From Flaveria trinervia (lineage: Eukaryota > Streptophyta > Magnoliopsida > Asterales > Asteraceae): 64,000 bases of DNA. This document shows positions 21,100-32,459 of this stretch, in pieces; position 1 is the stretch's first letter; each line of letters opens with the position of its first letter. The stretch spans positions 85,244,248-85,308,247 of the forward strand of contig CM046447.1 of the NCBI GenBank assembly GCA_025506515.1, in the 5' to 3' direction. The position numbers and the translations under genes are program-made. The notes under the pieces are model-generated. The model did no database searches. It was not told the origin of the DNA and was given only the letters and a program-made list of their open reading frames with translations.

Positions 21100-21970
21100 A
21101 CCGGCATACCGATGGTGTGTGACTTCCGGGCGTGTTTCCCGAAGACTTAAAAGGAGTGCCACCTGACCGCGAGATCGAGTTCCCGATTGACTTGATACCG
21201 GGTGCCCAACCTTTTGCTAAGGCACCGTATAGGTTGGCTCCGACTGAGATGAAAGAGTTGATGGATCAATTGCAAGAGCTGCTTGATAAGGGGTTTATTA
21301 GACCGAGTATCTCTCCTTGGGGTGCTCCGGTCTTATTCGTGAAGAAGAAAGACGGCAGTATGAGAATGTGTATAGACTACCCTGAGCTAAACAAGTTGAC
21401 AGTGAAGAATCGGTACCTGTTACCAAAAATTGATGATCTGTTTGATCAGCTCTAGGGTGCCGGTTGGTTTTCGAGGATAGATCTTCGATCTGGCTACCAT
21501 CAGTTAAAGGTGAGAGCAGGATGTCCGTAAAACAGCTTTTCGCACGAGCTACGAACACTACGAGTTTCTCGTTATGTCTTTTACTTTGACTAACGCGCTA
21601 GCTACTTTTATGGACTTAATGAATCGAGTGTGTTGGCCGATGTTAGATAAATCAGTGATTGTGTTTATTGATGATATCCTGATTTATTCAAAGAGCGAGG
21701 ATGAGCATGCCGGTCACATACGAGAGGTGTTGGAGACGTTGAGAAGGGAGAAGTTGTATGCTAAATTCTCCAAGTGCACATTCTGGTTGCACAAGGTTCA
21801 ATTCTTAGGTCATGTAGTGAATCCGAGGAGATTATGGTGGACCCAGTAAAGGTGGAGGCAGTGATGCAATGGAAGTCTCCAAAGACGCCATCCGAGATTC
21901 TTAGCTTCTTGGGTTTGGCAGGTTACTACAGAAGGTTATTCAATACTTCTCTAAGATCGCTTCTCCACTA
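21100..21970 (+). pseudogene. pol: Gypsy reverse transcriptase (copy C)
   Basis: FPEDLKGVPPDREIEFPIDL and PYRLAPTEMKELMDQLQELL are the RT N-terminus, followed by PWGAPVLFVKKKDGSMRMC. A stop at 21,453 is followed by WFSRIDLRSGYHQLKV. A frameshift near 21,515 restores the frame at SFTLTNALATFMDLMN. The catalytic motif VFIDDILIYSKS (FIDD) is intact at about 21,660-21,700. Another frameshift at about 21,825 precedes VEAVMQWKSPKTPS. Domains are in the normal order. Confidence 0.85.
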
Positions 21971-22766
21971 ACCTAGTTTACCTGTAAGGATGTAAAGTTT
22001 GTGTGGGTTCAGGCTAAAGAGAAGTCATTTGGGGAGTTAAGGATGAGGTTGACTCAAGCTCCTGTCTTATCGTTGCCGATGGAAGCGAAGTTTGGTGGTT
22101 TATTCAGATGCTTCCTACTCGGGGTTGGGATGTGTGTTAATGCAGAGAGGAAAGGTTATAGCCTACGCATCCCAACACTTGAAAGTTCATGAGGTTAATT
22201 ATCCTACTCATGACTTGGAGCTTGCAACCGTGGTCTTTGCGTTAAAGATATGGAGGCACTACCTATACAGGACGAAGTGCACCATATTCACTAACCACAA
22301 GAGCTTGAAGTATTTCTTCAAGCTGAAAGATTTGAACATGAGGCAAAGGAGATGGTTGGAGCTCATAAAAGATTATGATTGCGAGATCCATTACCACCGG
22401 ACACCAGAGCCAATTCGGGTGAAGGCTTATCAGTTGGTCATGACCTCTGAGGTGATGAAGCAAGTCAAGGAGTTTCAAGATGAGACATTGAAAGAAGATC
22501 ATCTTAACTCCGAAAGAATGAGAGGCCTGGTTGCAGATCTGGGTAAAAATACACTCGGTGTTAGGACTCGATTCGGGCGGATGTGGATTCCACGTTTTGA
22601 GGATTTACATGTGAAGATTATGGATGAAGCTCATGAGACTCAATACTCTATTCATCCTGGTGCTTCGAAGATGTATCAAGACATGAAGAAAGATTATTGG
22701 TGGCCAGGTATGAAGCGTGATGTTACCGAGTATGTGAGTAAGTGCGTTACTTGTTTACAAGTATAG
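21971..22766 (+). pseudogene. pol: Gypsy RNase H and integrase zinc domain (copy C)
   Basis: YSDASYSGLGCVLMQRGKVI and YASQHLKVHEVNYPTHDLEL are RNase H, followed by FALKIWRHYLYRTKCTIFTN. The usual ADALSR segment after IHYH is replaced by unrelated residues, probably a small deletion with frameshift. The integrase HHCC domain follows: MDEAHETQYSIHPGASKMY, DYWWPGMKRDVTEYVSKCV. The frame ends at a stop at 22,764. Confidence 0.8.
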
Positions 22767-23400
22767 GCCAACCACCAAAAGCCGTATAGGAAGATCCAAC
22801 CTTTGGATATACCAGAGTGGAAGTGGGAACATATCACCATGGACTTTATAACAAAGCTACCGCGTACCACGCAAAGGTATGATGCCATATGGGTGATAGT
22901 TGATCGTTTGATGAAAAGTTCTCACTTCCTATCGATTTGCGAGACATATTCATCCGAGAGGTTGGCGGATCTGTTCATTAAAGAAATTGTAACTCGTCAT
23001 GGCGTGCCGGTGTCTATGGTGTCTGATCATGACACTCAGTTTACATCTAAGTTTTGGAAGAAATTTCATGATGCTATTAGGACAAGGATACACATTACTA
23101 TGGCCTATCATCCCCGTACAGATGGTCAATCAGAAAGGACCATTCAAACATTGGAACATATGCTTCGGGCACGCGTCATTGATTTTGGAGGAAGTTGGGA
23201 AGACCACTTACCGTTAGCTAAGTTCTCATATAACAATAGCTATCATTCCAGCATTGGTATGCCCCCTTATGAGATGCTATACAGGAGGAGATTTAGAATA
23301 CCCGTGCGTTGGAGTGATATCGGTCATAAAGAGTTAGGGAGCGTTGAAGTGGTCGAGGCTACGAATGAGAAACTGGAAAGGATCAAAGCCTTTATGAAGG
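22767..23400 (+). pseudogene. pol: Gypsy integrase core (copy C), cut by a copia insertion
   Basis: Open for about 200 codons from near 22,800. All three catalytic acidic residues are visible: the Asp in HITMDFITKLP, the Asp in MVSDHDTQFTSKFW and the Glu in DGQSERTIQT. The end of the core reads GMPPYEMLYRRRFRIPVRW. The gene stops after AFMKV at 23,400, where a copia LTR begins. The expected chromodomain-like C-terminus is not found farther right in this window. Confidence 0.85.
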
Positions 23401-24144
23401 TGTTGATACAAATGTACCTAGTTTAGGAGCTTAATATAAATTTTTGTCATGTCTTATGTAGATGTAATGAATGAGTTGAATGAAATACAATATTTGATTG
23501 ATGCTTATAATGTTTAGTGTTTCATTGTTTATTGTGTGATAACCTATATTGAACTAACTATAAAGGTTTGAGGTTGTTGTACATAGTTCTTAGTCAAAAA
23601 TGATTGAGAAACGTGTTCAAACTTAATTGTATGAAGTCTTCATTCGAATGGACCATGCTAATGGACCATACGCATGAATCCTTCATGCTAATGGACCAGT
23701 CGCACGACTAAACCAGGAGACTGGATCAGTCGCACGATTGAGACATAAGATTGACTCAGTCGCACGACTGAACCTTCAGTCGTGCGTATGGATCAATCGC
23801 ATGATTCAATCGCACGATTGAACCATGCTAATGGTTAGTCTTACGATTGGAAAACCCTAACCTATAAATACCACTTAAATCGTGGAAAAACAAAACAATT
23901 CAAAACACTTGAAGAATTTGGACACATATTCGTACCCTAGCCAACCAGAGATTCCAGAATGCCTGTTCCAAATTCATAGTTCGCAGTTGATCTTGTTCTA
24001 ATCATTCTTAACATTTCTTTAATCGTTAGATTGATCAGGACTGCGTTCTCACTGATTGGATCGCCAATCAAATAGGATTCCGCACTATTTGATCTGATTT
24101 CACGCATTATCAGTTTGTACTTCGTACATACACGGTCCCTAACA
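23401..24144 (+). mobile_element. 5' LTR of a Sire-like copia element (plus copy)
   Basis: 744 bp, from TGTTGATACAAATGTACC to GTCCCTAACA. It is homologous to the minus-strand LTRs at 27,007-27,748 and 40,574-40,939. U3 holds a palindromic array (23,640-23,850). A TATAAATA box follows at 23,863-23,870, 13 bp after the last unit. It interrupts the gypsy integrase gene. Confidence 0.9.
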
Positions 24145-24738
24145 AGTGGTATGACAGCTTTGGCTCTTGATTTTTCATGTGATTCGATTAGTTTTGGTGT
24201 AAAAATCACGTCTTTCATTCAAAAGAGTATCCTTTTTTGAGTAAAACAATGTTTACAGCATAGGGCAGATTAGGTTTCTTGAATAATCGTGTTTTTGTGT
24301 CAAAGTGTCAAAAACCTTCGAATTTTCAAAAATCAGTAGCCTTCAGTCGCACGATTGGCCTAATCCATCACTGAACTCAATCGCATCTCCCCGTTCACAC
24401 AATTGAACTCATTCTCTCACTCATTCGTACGACTGAACAGCCCCATTCGCTCACTCATTCGTACGACTGAACAGCCCCATTCGCTTGTCTCCAATCGCAC
24501 ACTCCATACGTACGACTGAATCCAATCGCACGATTGAATTCATTCACACCCTTCATACGCAAGACTGAGTCATCCGCATTGGCCATCCGCATTTGTCCAA
24601 TCGCACAATTGACTCATCCGCACTTGTCCAATCGCACAATTGACTCATCCGCACTTGTCCAATCGCACAATTGACTCATTCGCACCTGTCCATTCGCACA
24701 AGTTTGAAGTTCAAAAATTCAAAATTTAAAGAGATAGA
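24145..24738 (+). other. Primer site and repeat-rich leader of the plus Sire-like copy
   Basis: AGTGGTATGACAGC at 24,145-24,158 is a mutated tRNA-Met primer site. The leader then carries a dense array (24,345-24,705) with units such as CATTCGTACGACTGAAC, CAATCGCACAATTG and CATCCGCAC, including exact repeats of 40-50 bp. Confidence 0.75.
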
Positions 24739-27006
24739 AGATCAGTATTCTGTGTTTACTGTCGGAAGAGACTCTCGCATCAAGAACCTTCTGCTTCAAG
24801 AAAATGAAATTGGGAATCACAATAAACCACCTAAACTTATAATGTTAGATAATTACCCACAATGGAAGCAGCAATGCGAGATCTATCTTAATGGAGTTGA
24901 TACCAACCTTTAGGAATCAATTAAGACAGGTTATAGTATGTCGGTTGGTGCTTATGGTGTTAAATTAACTTTGGAAGGTATGACTGATAGCCAGAAAGTG
25001 AAGTATAATGCTAAGAAGAAGGTGTATGTCCTGTTGACTCAGTCAATACCAAAAGACATATTCCATCAGTTTTCTGAGAATAAACAGGCTAAGAAGTTAT
25101 GGGAGGCCTTGGAGAAAAGATATGACGGGAATGCAACATTGAAAGCATTAAAAGCAAAGGCTCTGAAGAAGGAGTTTGATAACTTCTCTTCGATGGGGAA
25201 AGAAAGCTTGCATGATGTCATAGACATGTTCTACCATCTAATGAGTGAGCTGCACACTCATGGGGTCACAATGTCAATGGAAGACAAAGTGTCAAGCTTT
25301 GTCGATGGTTTGCCAGAGAAGTGGGACTCGTTTGTGTCTAACTTGAGACAGAACAATATACTGGCAAATCTAGACATAAACGACTTCATCCTAAAATTGA
25401 GGGAGGAGGAACTAAGGATGAAGTACAGGTCATAGAAAGGATCCTACGACTAGAATCCTTCACTGTATAACTCATCTCCCAACCCAACCAGTTCAGGAGC
25501 ACCACTTCAAACAGCGTTTGTGTCTAGTTCAACCGCTCCTTCTCAAACCACAGCTTCAGGATCTGAAACGTCATGGTCATCTAATACCCAATATATCGCA
25601 CCTGAAGCAAATGCTACTAAGTTGAAGACTGAGAATCTTGGAAATATTACTTTAGAGGTTGCAAAGGAGCATATGGACCTTCTAGCAGCAGTTGTTCATT
25701 CTTATGATGGTCTAGTTGCAGGGAAAATTGGTAATTGCCATCTGGCCGATACAAACTACGAGCAGGTGGATGAGAATAAACTAGAAAGAATGGATATAAT
25801 GTGGGCTTTGGCAAGTGCTGTCAGGAGAGCGAAAAAGTTTGTGAAAAAGACTGGACAGAACTTGGTAGCCACAAAAGACACTACCTTTGGTTTTGACAAA
25901 ACCAAAGTTACCTACTTTAACTATGGAGAAAAGGGGCATTTCAAACGTGAATGTGTAAAGCCCAAGAAGACAGGTAACGGGAATCCATTCTCATCCTTCA
26001 ACCGTCAAGAGAAATCCACGAGTGGAGCTCCCTCGTCAAGCAAAGAGACAAAGGCGTTGACTGCTCAAGGTGACGAAGGACATGATTGGACCTACAGTTT
26101 TGTGCTTCCAGGTGAATCTAACATTGCCAATGTCGAGGTTTTAGATGATGACTCTGCAAGTGAAGGTGAAATCGCAGTTCAACTAGTGATGTCAGATAAT
26201 GAAGAAATTGCGAATATGGTCAATCACCTGATTGAAGAAGAACTCAGAACGAAATGTTCAGAATCTCCAGCATCCGAAAAGTCAAACTCTGCATTGATGG
26301 TTGATTCAACCGTTCTACACAGGTAAGTACCAAAGACCAACTCTTTGAAAGTCATGCTTGTAATGAATGTAATAAATTTAGAGAAAGCATAGATTTAAAA
26401 TTTGCTAGGTTATTAGACCATAATGATAGTTTAGTAAATGACTTACAACTGTGCGTAGAAGCTAATCAGATTTTAAAACAAAATGAGCACAATTATAAAA
26501 AGAAAATAGAACTTTTAAATAAATAACTAAGGGAAATCGAGGTTGTTGCTTTTAATCAAGCGATTGATATAAAGTTCTATTTAAACTCCCTGGAAGAAAC
26601 TAAGAAAGAAAAAGCAGTTTTAGAAGTCGAAGTCAACTCATTAAAACAAAAACTGCACAGTTGGACCATATCTTCTCACATAGTTCAACACTTAGTCAAA
26701 GAACAAAATAACAGGGAGGAGTTGGGTTACAAAGTGGTTCCACCACCACATGAGATATTGTTAAATGCTAAATGTAGAAAAGTAAATAACAATCCTATTA
26801 AGGATCATGTGGTGTCGACTCCTTTTGTTAGTGATCCTGATTCCACGGGTAAACCAGTGGAAACCGTCACTAAACAGAAGGAGACTACTTTGAAATCTAA
26901 AGGTAAGATGCCTATTGTGAATTTGGATGAACAAATTGAAAAGGTTAGTGTAAAGTCAGGTTCAAACATGTCTATTTCTGAACCCAAAACTACCAAACCT
27001 GTTAAC
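24739..27006 (+). pseudogene. gag: Copia gag with zinc knuckle and coiled coil (plus Sire-like copy)
   Basis: IEDQYSVFTVGR aligns with the MEDQYSAF start of the minus copy, so the ATG appears mutated to ATA. The UBN2-type capsid follows: NYPQWKQQCEIYLNGVD, KKLWEALEKRYDGNATLK, FDNFSSMGKESLHDVIDMF, DGLPEKWDSFVSNLRQN, NDFILKLREEELRMKY. The zinc knuckle reads YFNYGEKGHFKREC, with the first two cysteines replaced by Tyr. A long heptad-rich segment follows, then GYKVVPPPH. Stops lie at 24,913, 25,433, 26,324 and 26,524. The gene ends at 27,006, where the minus-strand copy of the same family is inserted. Confidence 0.85.
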
Positions 27007-27748
27007 TGTTAGGATCGTGTACTTGACAAATACTAACAGATTTACGCGTATACCGAATCAAATAATGCGAAATCCTATTTGATTGGTGATCTAATCAGTG
27101 AGAACGCACGTAGAATCAATTAAAGATTGAATCTAAACGTCAAGAATGATTAGCAATCGATCTACTGCGATCTATGAAGTTGGAACAGGTTGCTAGAGGT
27201 CTCTGGATGGCTAGGGTACGTGTAGGTATCGAAATATTCAAAGTGTCCCATTTTTCCACGATTTAAGTGGTACTTATAGGTTAGGGTTTCTCAATCGTGC
27301 GACTGGACCATTTGCATGGTTCAGCCGTGCGATTGAGTCATGCGGTTGATCCATTCGCACCACTGAGTGTTCAGTCATGCGACTGAGTCAATCTCATGTT
27401 ACAATCATGCGAATGATCTAGTCTCCTGGTTCATTCGTACGACTGGTTCATTAGCATGAAGTTGTTCATGCGTATGGTCCATTAGCATGGGCAAATCGCA
27501 TGAGATCTTCATATGATTAAGTTTGAATATGTTTCATAATCATTATTTGACTTTGATCTATTCAAACAACCACAAACCTATATAGTTAGTTCAATAAGTG
27601 TTATGACATACCAAGCAATGAAATATTCAACATTACAAGCACAACCACACATCGTATTTCATTAAGTACCCATTCAATTACATATGTGTAAGACAATAAA
27701 GACATATTACATTAAGTTTAGAAACTAGGGACACATGTATGTACAAAC
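27007..27748 (-). repeat. 3' LTR of the minus Sire-like copy
   Basis: About 742 bp. On the plus strand it reads TGTTAGGATCGTG at 27,007, the reverse complement of an LTR end. The start, TTTGTACATACATG on the minus strand, is preceded by the purine tract AAGAGGGAG (27,749-27,757). A palindromic array lies at 27,290-27,500, adjoining a CCTATAAGTACC TATA-like site. Confidence 0.85.
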
Positions 27749-27839
27749 TCCCTCTTGGATCTAGTTTCATCTAATGTCTTACATCCTTCATAAGTTCCTC
27801 ATACTTCTTGTACTTCTCTTCTCTTGTGACTCCTGTATG

Positions 27840-30800
27840 TATTTCAAAAGCAAAACCGAGTCATATCACATTCTTAAATTGTAGAGCATGTACAAAATCT
27901 TGAGTGTCATAGAACAGTGGCCACTTGTATAATGTATAGACATCATCAGCAGACAAGTTTGTAAGCCACATCAGGTCAAACACCCTAATGGTTTCCATAA
28001 TACCATTCTTGTTCAATACTATGACTGCCTCTCTTGTTCTCCAATCATAGTACCACCATTTGAAGTGTGGAGTGAAGTCCTATGGCATTTCCCATAGAGG
28101 GATCTTAGACATTGTGTGTGGAGGACTCCACTTCAGCACTATTTTCGGTTTTCCAGTTATGGCATCAACCTCAAACCATCTGATATACCTCGTTGGTTGT
28201 TGAGGTTTGAAGTTGACCTATCTGGTGTGGTACTCTCTCTTTAGAGCTGCTTCAAACCATCTTGACATTTTACGTGGGTCAGCGTATAGCAATTTCAACT
28301 TTGCTAACTAGTTAAGCTCAAATCCAAGAAGAGTCTTCAGATCGTGTGGGAACCTAAAGTACTCAATCCCCTTCTCATGTTTAACTGCATAAACGTTTTG
28401 ATCTTCAAAATGCACCCACGCGATGATTTTGCCCGACACCTTATGATGTTTCTTCGCTTTGTACAGCTTTATGTAGACAGTTGACGTTGGAGCACTGCGT
28501 TGGGCTCTTATTTCTTCAAAGCATGCAGCCCATTCAGCCTTTCTGATATTTACATCAACTTTTGAGGCTTGGGCTTTGTCTTCTTTCTATTCAGACTCTT
28601 GTTCCATTTTATCCAGAGTCTCAAAACTTTCAGTAACAAGATTATCGCCCAGATTGGGAACGACATTTCCCTCATTGTCAGTGTACTCTGGATAATGTTG
28701 GTCCGTGACATCTTCAATCTCGATCTCATCAACGTCGTTGAGCTCATCGTCACTTTCCACATGGACTGTTGGAGCATCTTTCCCGATCTCATCAGGATTG
28801 AGTCGGAACATTTCAGCAAGTTGCTCGTCGGTAAGATCATGAATTATCTCTCTTTCTTCAGGAGTGTAATTCACCGATCTCCTGACAATCCCCTGCAGAT
28901 CAAGAATCATCATGAGTTGAGTCTTGATCTGTTGGAGGGGAGCAACATCATATTCATCTCCTTGATAATTTGGATCTGCTTGATTTAAAACATGTAACAC
29001 ATCATCCATTAGTCAACAATCAAAGCAATAAACATCAATAATAAATATAACATTAATTACATTATTGATACAAGATTCAAATACACATGATTTAAATAAC
29101 ATAAACAACTATGTATTACTCTTGTCTTGAATAGCTGGTGTCAGTAGGATCAGCAAAAGATGATGGGGCTCCTTGGTCTTGATTTTTCTTTGTGCGCCTC
29201 TCTGACCTTGAGCTGATGTGGCACCCGCAGCAGATGTATCATCATCATCAACAACAACAACATCATCACTTGCATCAGTGTCATCCCCTTGATCATCACC
29301 ATCATCTCCATATCCTTCTCTAATCTTTAGAGGCTCATATTTTGATCCTTTGAGCCTCAGCGTGATGGTCTTGTTCGTAGCCTCCAACTCCTCTATTCTT
29401 TTTGCTGAATGGACATGCTGCTCCTGGAGTTGGGACATCTCTAAGCTCTGGGTAGCCATCTGTTGTGCCTGCTGCTCAATCAGCTGAGCCTGCTAAGATA
29501 TCTGCTGAGATTGGGTAGCAGTAAGCTCTACTAGCTGACGAATTTGGGCAGTCTTCTCATCATCGGCTGCTAACAGCTTCAGCACCATACGGTTCAGTGT
29601 TGAGAGTTGTTCCTCTACCCCACTGGGAGGTAGAGAGGATCCAGATGGAAAGGAGGGGTAACCTGACGGTCTTGCTTGGTGACTAGTGGTGGTGGTGGTA
29701 GCAGTGGTGAAGATTAGGGGTGGTATAGATGAAGGTGGTGGTGGATGAGCTATTATGGAGGTGGATTGTATCTGGGTAACCGGTGGAGTGGGTGTGGTAG
29801 TGGTGTGTGAGGTGGTAGATATGGTAATGGTGGTAGGTCGAGTGGTAGTAGTGGTGGTAGGTGGAGTGGTGGTAGTGGTGTAGTGGTGGTAGTGGTGGTA
29901 GTGGTGGTAGTGGTGGTAGTGGTGGTAGTGGTGGTAGTGGTGGTAGTAGGTGGAGTGGTGGAAGTGGTAGTAGTGGTGGTAGGTGGAGTGGTGGTAGTAG
30001 GTGGAGTGGTGGAAGTGGTGGTAGTAGTGGTAGTAGTGGTAGTAGGTGGAGTGGTGGAAGTGCTGGTAGTAGTGGTGGTGGTGATAAATGTCATCCTCCT
30101 CCTCTTCTTCTTCAATCCGTGGGGCTGAGCCATCCGTTTCTTCCTCGAGCCCCTAGAGGTGGATGCTCCCCTTGGGACGCTGCTGGGCTGATTGGGAGTA
30201 TAACAAGGATCAATATCAGTCTCCCTAGACTTGCCAGGGCATCCTCCAACCTCCCAAATACCTCGGTCGGTGGCAACCACCCTGCTCCTCATAGTACGAG
30301 TCAAGGGCTCCTCATCTGTCTCCTCCTCCTCATCAAGACGAAAGTCCTGATGGAACCCTGCTACCTCTGTTCCACCTTGGGTGGATGCTGGAGATGCTAT
30401 ATCAGCAATGGGGGGCCTCAAGTGAGTGGGCCTTGCATCTCCATCATCATCGCTGTCATCGTCATCGGAATCATCTTCTGGGAGCTCTAGTTGCTCAACA
30501 TCAGAATCACTGTCTGCGTGGCACCATTTACGCCTCCCTGGCGCCACGTAATCAACCTTGGCCAGGTGGCCAAATAGTCTCTTCACCGGGGGTTTGACCT
30601 GCTTTCCCCGGTAGACCTTCATACGACCCAGTGTTGTATCATCCATGATCTCCAACGACACAGCGTCGTGGCTCTCCTTGGGCAGTGTGGATAGCTTCTC
30701 ATCAAAAATCATTTGAAGAACCTAGGGTACATGCAGAAACCCTCTTTGCCCTTAGCCTCGAGATTCTCTATCAAGTCAGAGAATATCATGCTCGAGAAGC

Positions 30801-31272
30801 TGAAAGGGTGGTTTAGTACCAGTGCCACGTAGGCATTTTAAATCTGGTCTGAAAGATCATCAAAGCCACCTTCATGAAGCCAAGCACTTAAGGATAACAT
30901 GTGCTAAGTACTTGTACTGGGGACACAGGTTGCTCTTGTTGAGCACACCTGCATTAATATCCCCAGCGTACTTCATCCTCAAGAAGCACCCTCGCACAGT
31001 CGAATATCCTCAGCAGTGACCTCAATATCCATCCCAAAAATAGAACTCTTGATGTTGTATGGCTCATGAGAGCGGTCAACCGATGCCCCCTCCCAGAAGG
31101 CCTGCTGAATAGACCTGTAGGGAGTGCATGGTGTGGATATAGCCTTGTAGATCCTGGATCGCTTAAGGAATGCGATAATCCCCGCAAACTCGGCGCCATT
31201 CCGAGTAAGGGCATCTAAATGAGCACATATGTTGTGCTTGGGTTGATGGACCACCTGTGAGCCATCAATCTA
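27840..31272 (-). pseudogene. Long accessory ORF (aORF) of the Sire-like copia element
   Basis: The N-terminal domain (31,254-30,720) reads QPKHNICAHLD, EFAGIIAFLKRSRIYKAIS, QQAFWEGAS, then QYKYLAHVILKCLAS and FCMYPRFFK. This is the pattern of the extra protein found in many asterid copia elements as I recall (KHN, FW, HTIL, MYPRFLQ). A one-base frameshift then enters a 319-codon frame with acidic, Ser/Asp-rich and poly-Thr/Pro segments. A heptad-rich piece (29,459-29,109) and an acidic piece (29,009-28,587) follow. A C-terminal domain (28,563-27,850) contains KIIAWVHFEDQNVYAVK, RKMSRWFEAALKREYH and FKWWYYDWRTREAVIV. Stops and frameshifts are present. Its function is unknown. Confidence 0.65.
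29680..30085. repeat. GTGGTA/GTGGTG trinucleotide tract inside the aORF
   Basis: A nearly pure trinucleotide-like tract on the plus strand. On the minus strand in the aORF frame it encodes long Thr runs broken by Pro and Ser. The plus-strand poly-Val frame over the same bases is an artefact. Confidence 0.9.
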
Positions 31273-31339
31273 TAATATAAAGCACATAGACGTTAGATCA
31301 CCACATATTAATAATCAATTCTAATTAACTCGGTTGAAT

Positions 31340-31575
31340 TCAGTCTGGTTCAATCATGCGATTGAACCATGCAACTGTATTCAGTCGGTTAATCTGGTAT
31401 GCGACTGGGTTGAATCAGGTGACTGAGCAGGCGACTGAGTTCAATCGGGTGACTGAGCTAGCGATTGGTTCAGTTGTCCGACTGAGCTCATTCGTATTAT
31501 CCATTCGGCCGATTGAGTCATTCGTCCAGCTCATTCGCGCGATTGGAGTTCGTCCTGATGTCTAGTCGCATGTCC
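31340..31575. repeat. Palindromic-word array upstream of the aORF
   Basis: Units such as CAATCATGCGATTG, GTGACTGAGC and CATTCGGCCGATTG, in imperfect succession. On the minus strand it lies between a promoter-like TATA box (31,946) and the aORF start, inside a stretch that could be an intron: CAG/GTAAAA near 31,800 and TTATATTATAG/ATTGATGG near 31,270. Confidence 0.7.
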
Positions 31576-31938
31576 CACTGTTCGGTCAACTGAGAATCGA
31601 ATTTGAACCAATTCTTGAAATTTGATGTCATGTAATGGTTTTTTAGACTCGCAATCATTATACTAATAACCTAATAACCTTTATTTCAACATTTTACATG
31701 GTTTAGTTAGGTTATCAGTCCATTTACAGTCTCGGGTCTAGTTAGGGCCAATTTCTTGATTTTAGAGTCTAATCGACGGGTGGTCATACCGCATTTTACC
31801 TGTATATGCACCAACGAACGACAGAATATCAAAATATGTAATCAATTTGGGTCAGAGGAAATATTGGCAGAGTAACGGTAGGCTGTGCGATTTTAGGGCG
31901 ATTGGGGGTGATGAGTTGAATGCGATTGACTATGACCC

Positions 31939-32450
31939 TATTTATACTGAATTTGATTTCAATCGGCCGACTGGACCCATTCGCTCGGTTCATTCGGGCG
32001 AATGGACCGAAGTCATGCGATTGGTTCAGTCGATCACATTCAGTCGGCCGACTGGATTTCAGTCGGGCGACTGACTCATTCGCACAGTTCCATTCGGTCG
32101 ACTGGCTCAATCTGATGTGCCATTCAGGTGAATGGTTCATACTCATGTGCCATCAGCTATTTAATGCATGAGTATGGTCCATTCGTACGGTTGGTCCGTA
32201 CTCATGGTCCAGTCGTGCGATTGGATCATACTCATGATTTTGACTATATGACCATTCCACACTTAATCCCTTTTAACTTCTGATTAAACATCATGAGCAT
32301 TTGATATCTTAGATATGATCATTTTAACTTGAAAAACTTTTGATCACCTCAGACGTGATCCTTTTAAACAATTTGTCAGCTCAGACGTGACTGATTTTTC
32401 ATTTGAAAACACGTGTGGTGACCTCAGACGTGACCCGTTTAGGTGATTAA
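31939..32450 (-). promoter_or_regulatory. Putative internal promoter of the aORF
   Basis: Read on the minus strand there are three copies of TCACGTCTGA (plus-strand TCAGACGTGA at 32,349, 32,381 and 32,424). A near-palindrome array (32,240-31,958) follows, including the perfect CAGTCGGCCGACTG, and then TATAAATA at 31,946-31,939, 12 bp after the array. This is the same arrangement and spacing as in the family's own LTR (array, 13 bp, TATAAATA at 23,863). The aORF starts about 670 bp downstream. Promoter activity is inferred from layout only. Confidence 0.5.
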
Positions 32451-32459
32451 ATCCCCTAT

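Noticed and set aside
24345..24705. CRISPR-like regular repeats
   Set aside because: Units are degenerate, lack unique spacers of constant length and lie in plant retroelement leaders.
29883..30128. Poly-Val frame on the plus strand
   Set aside because: Antisense shadow of the GTGGTG tract in the aORF.
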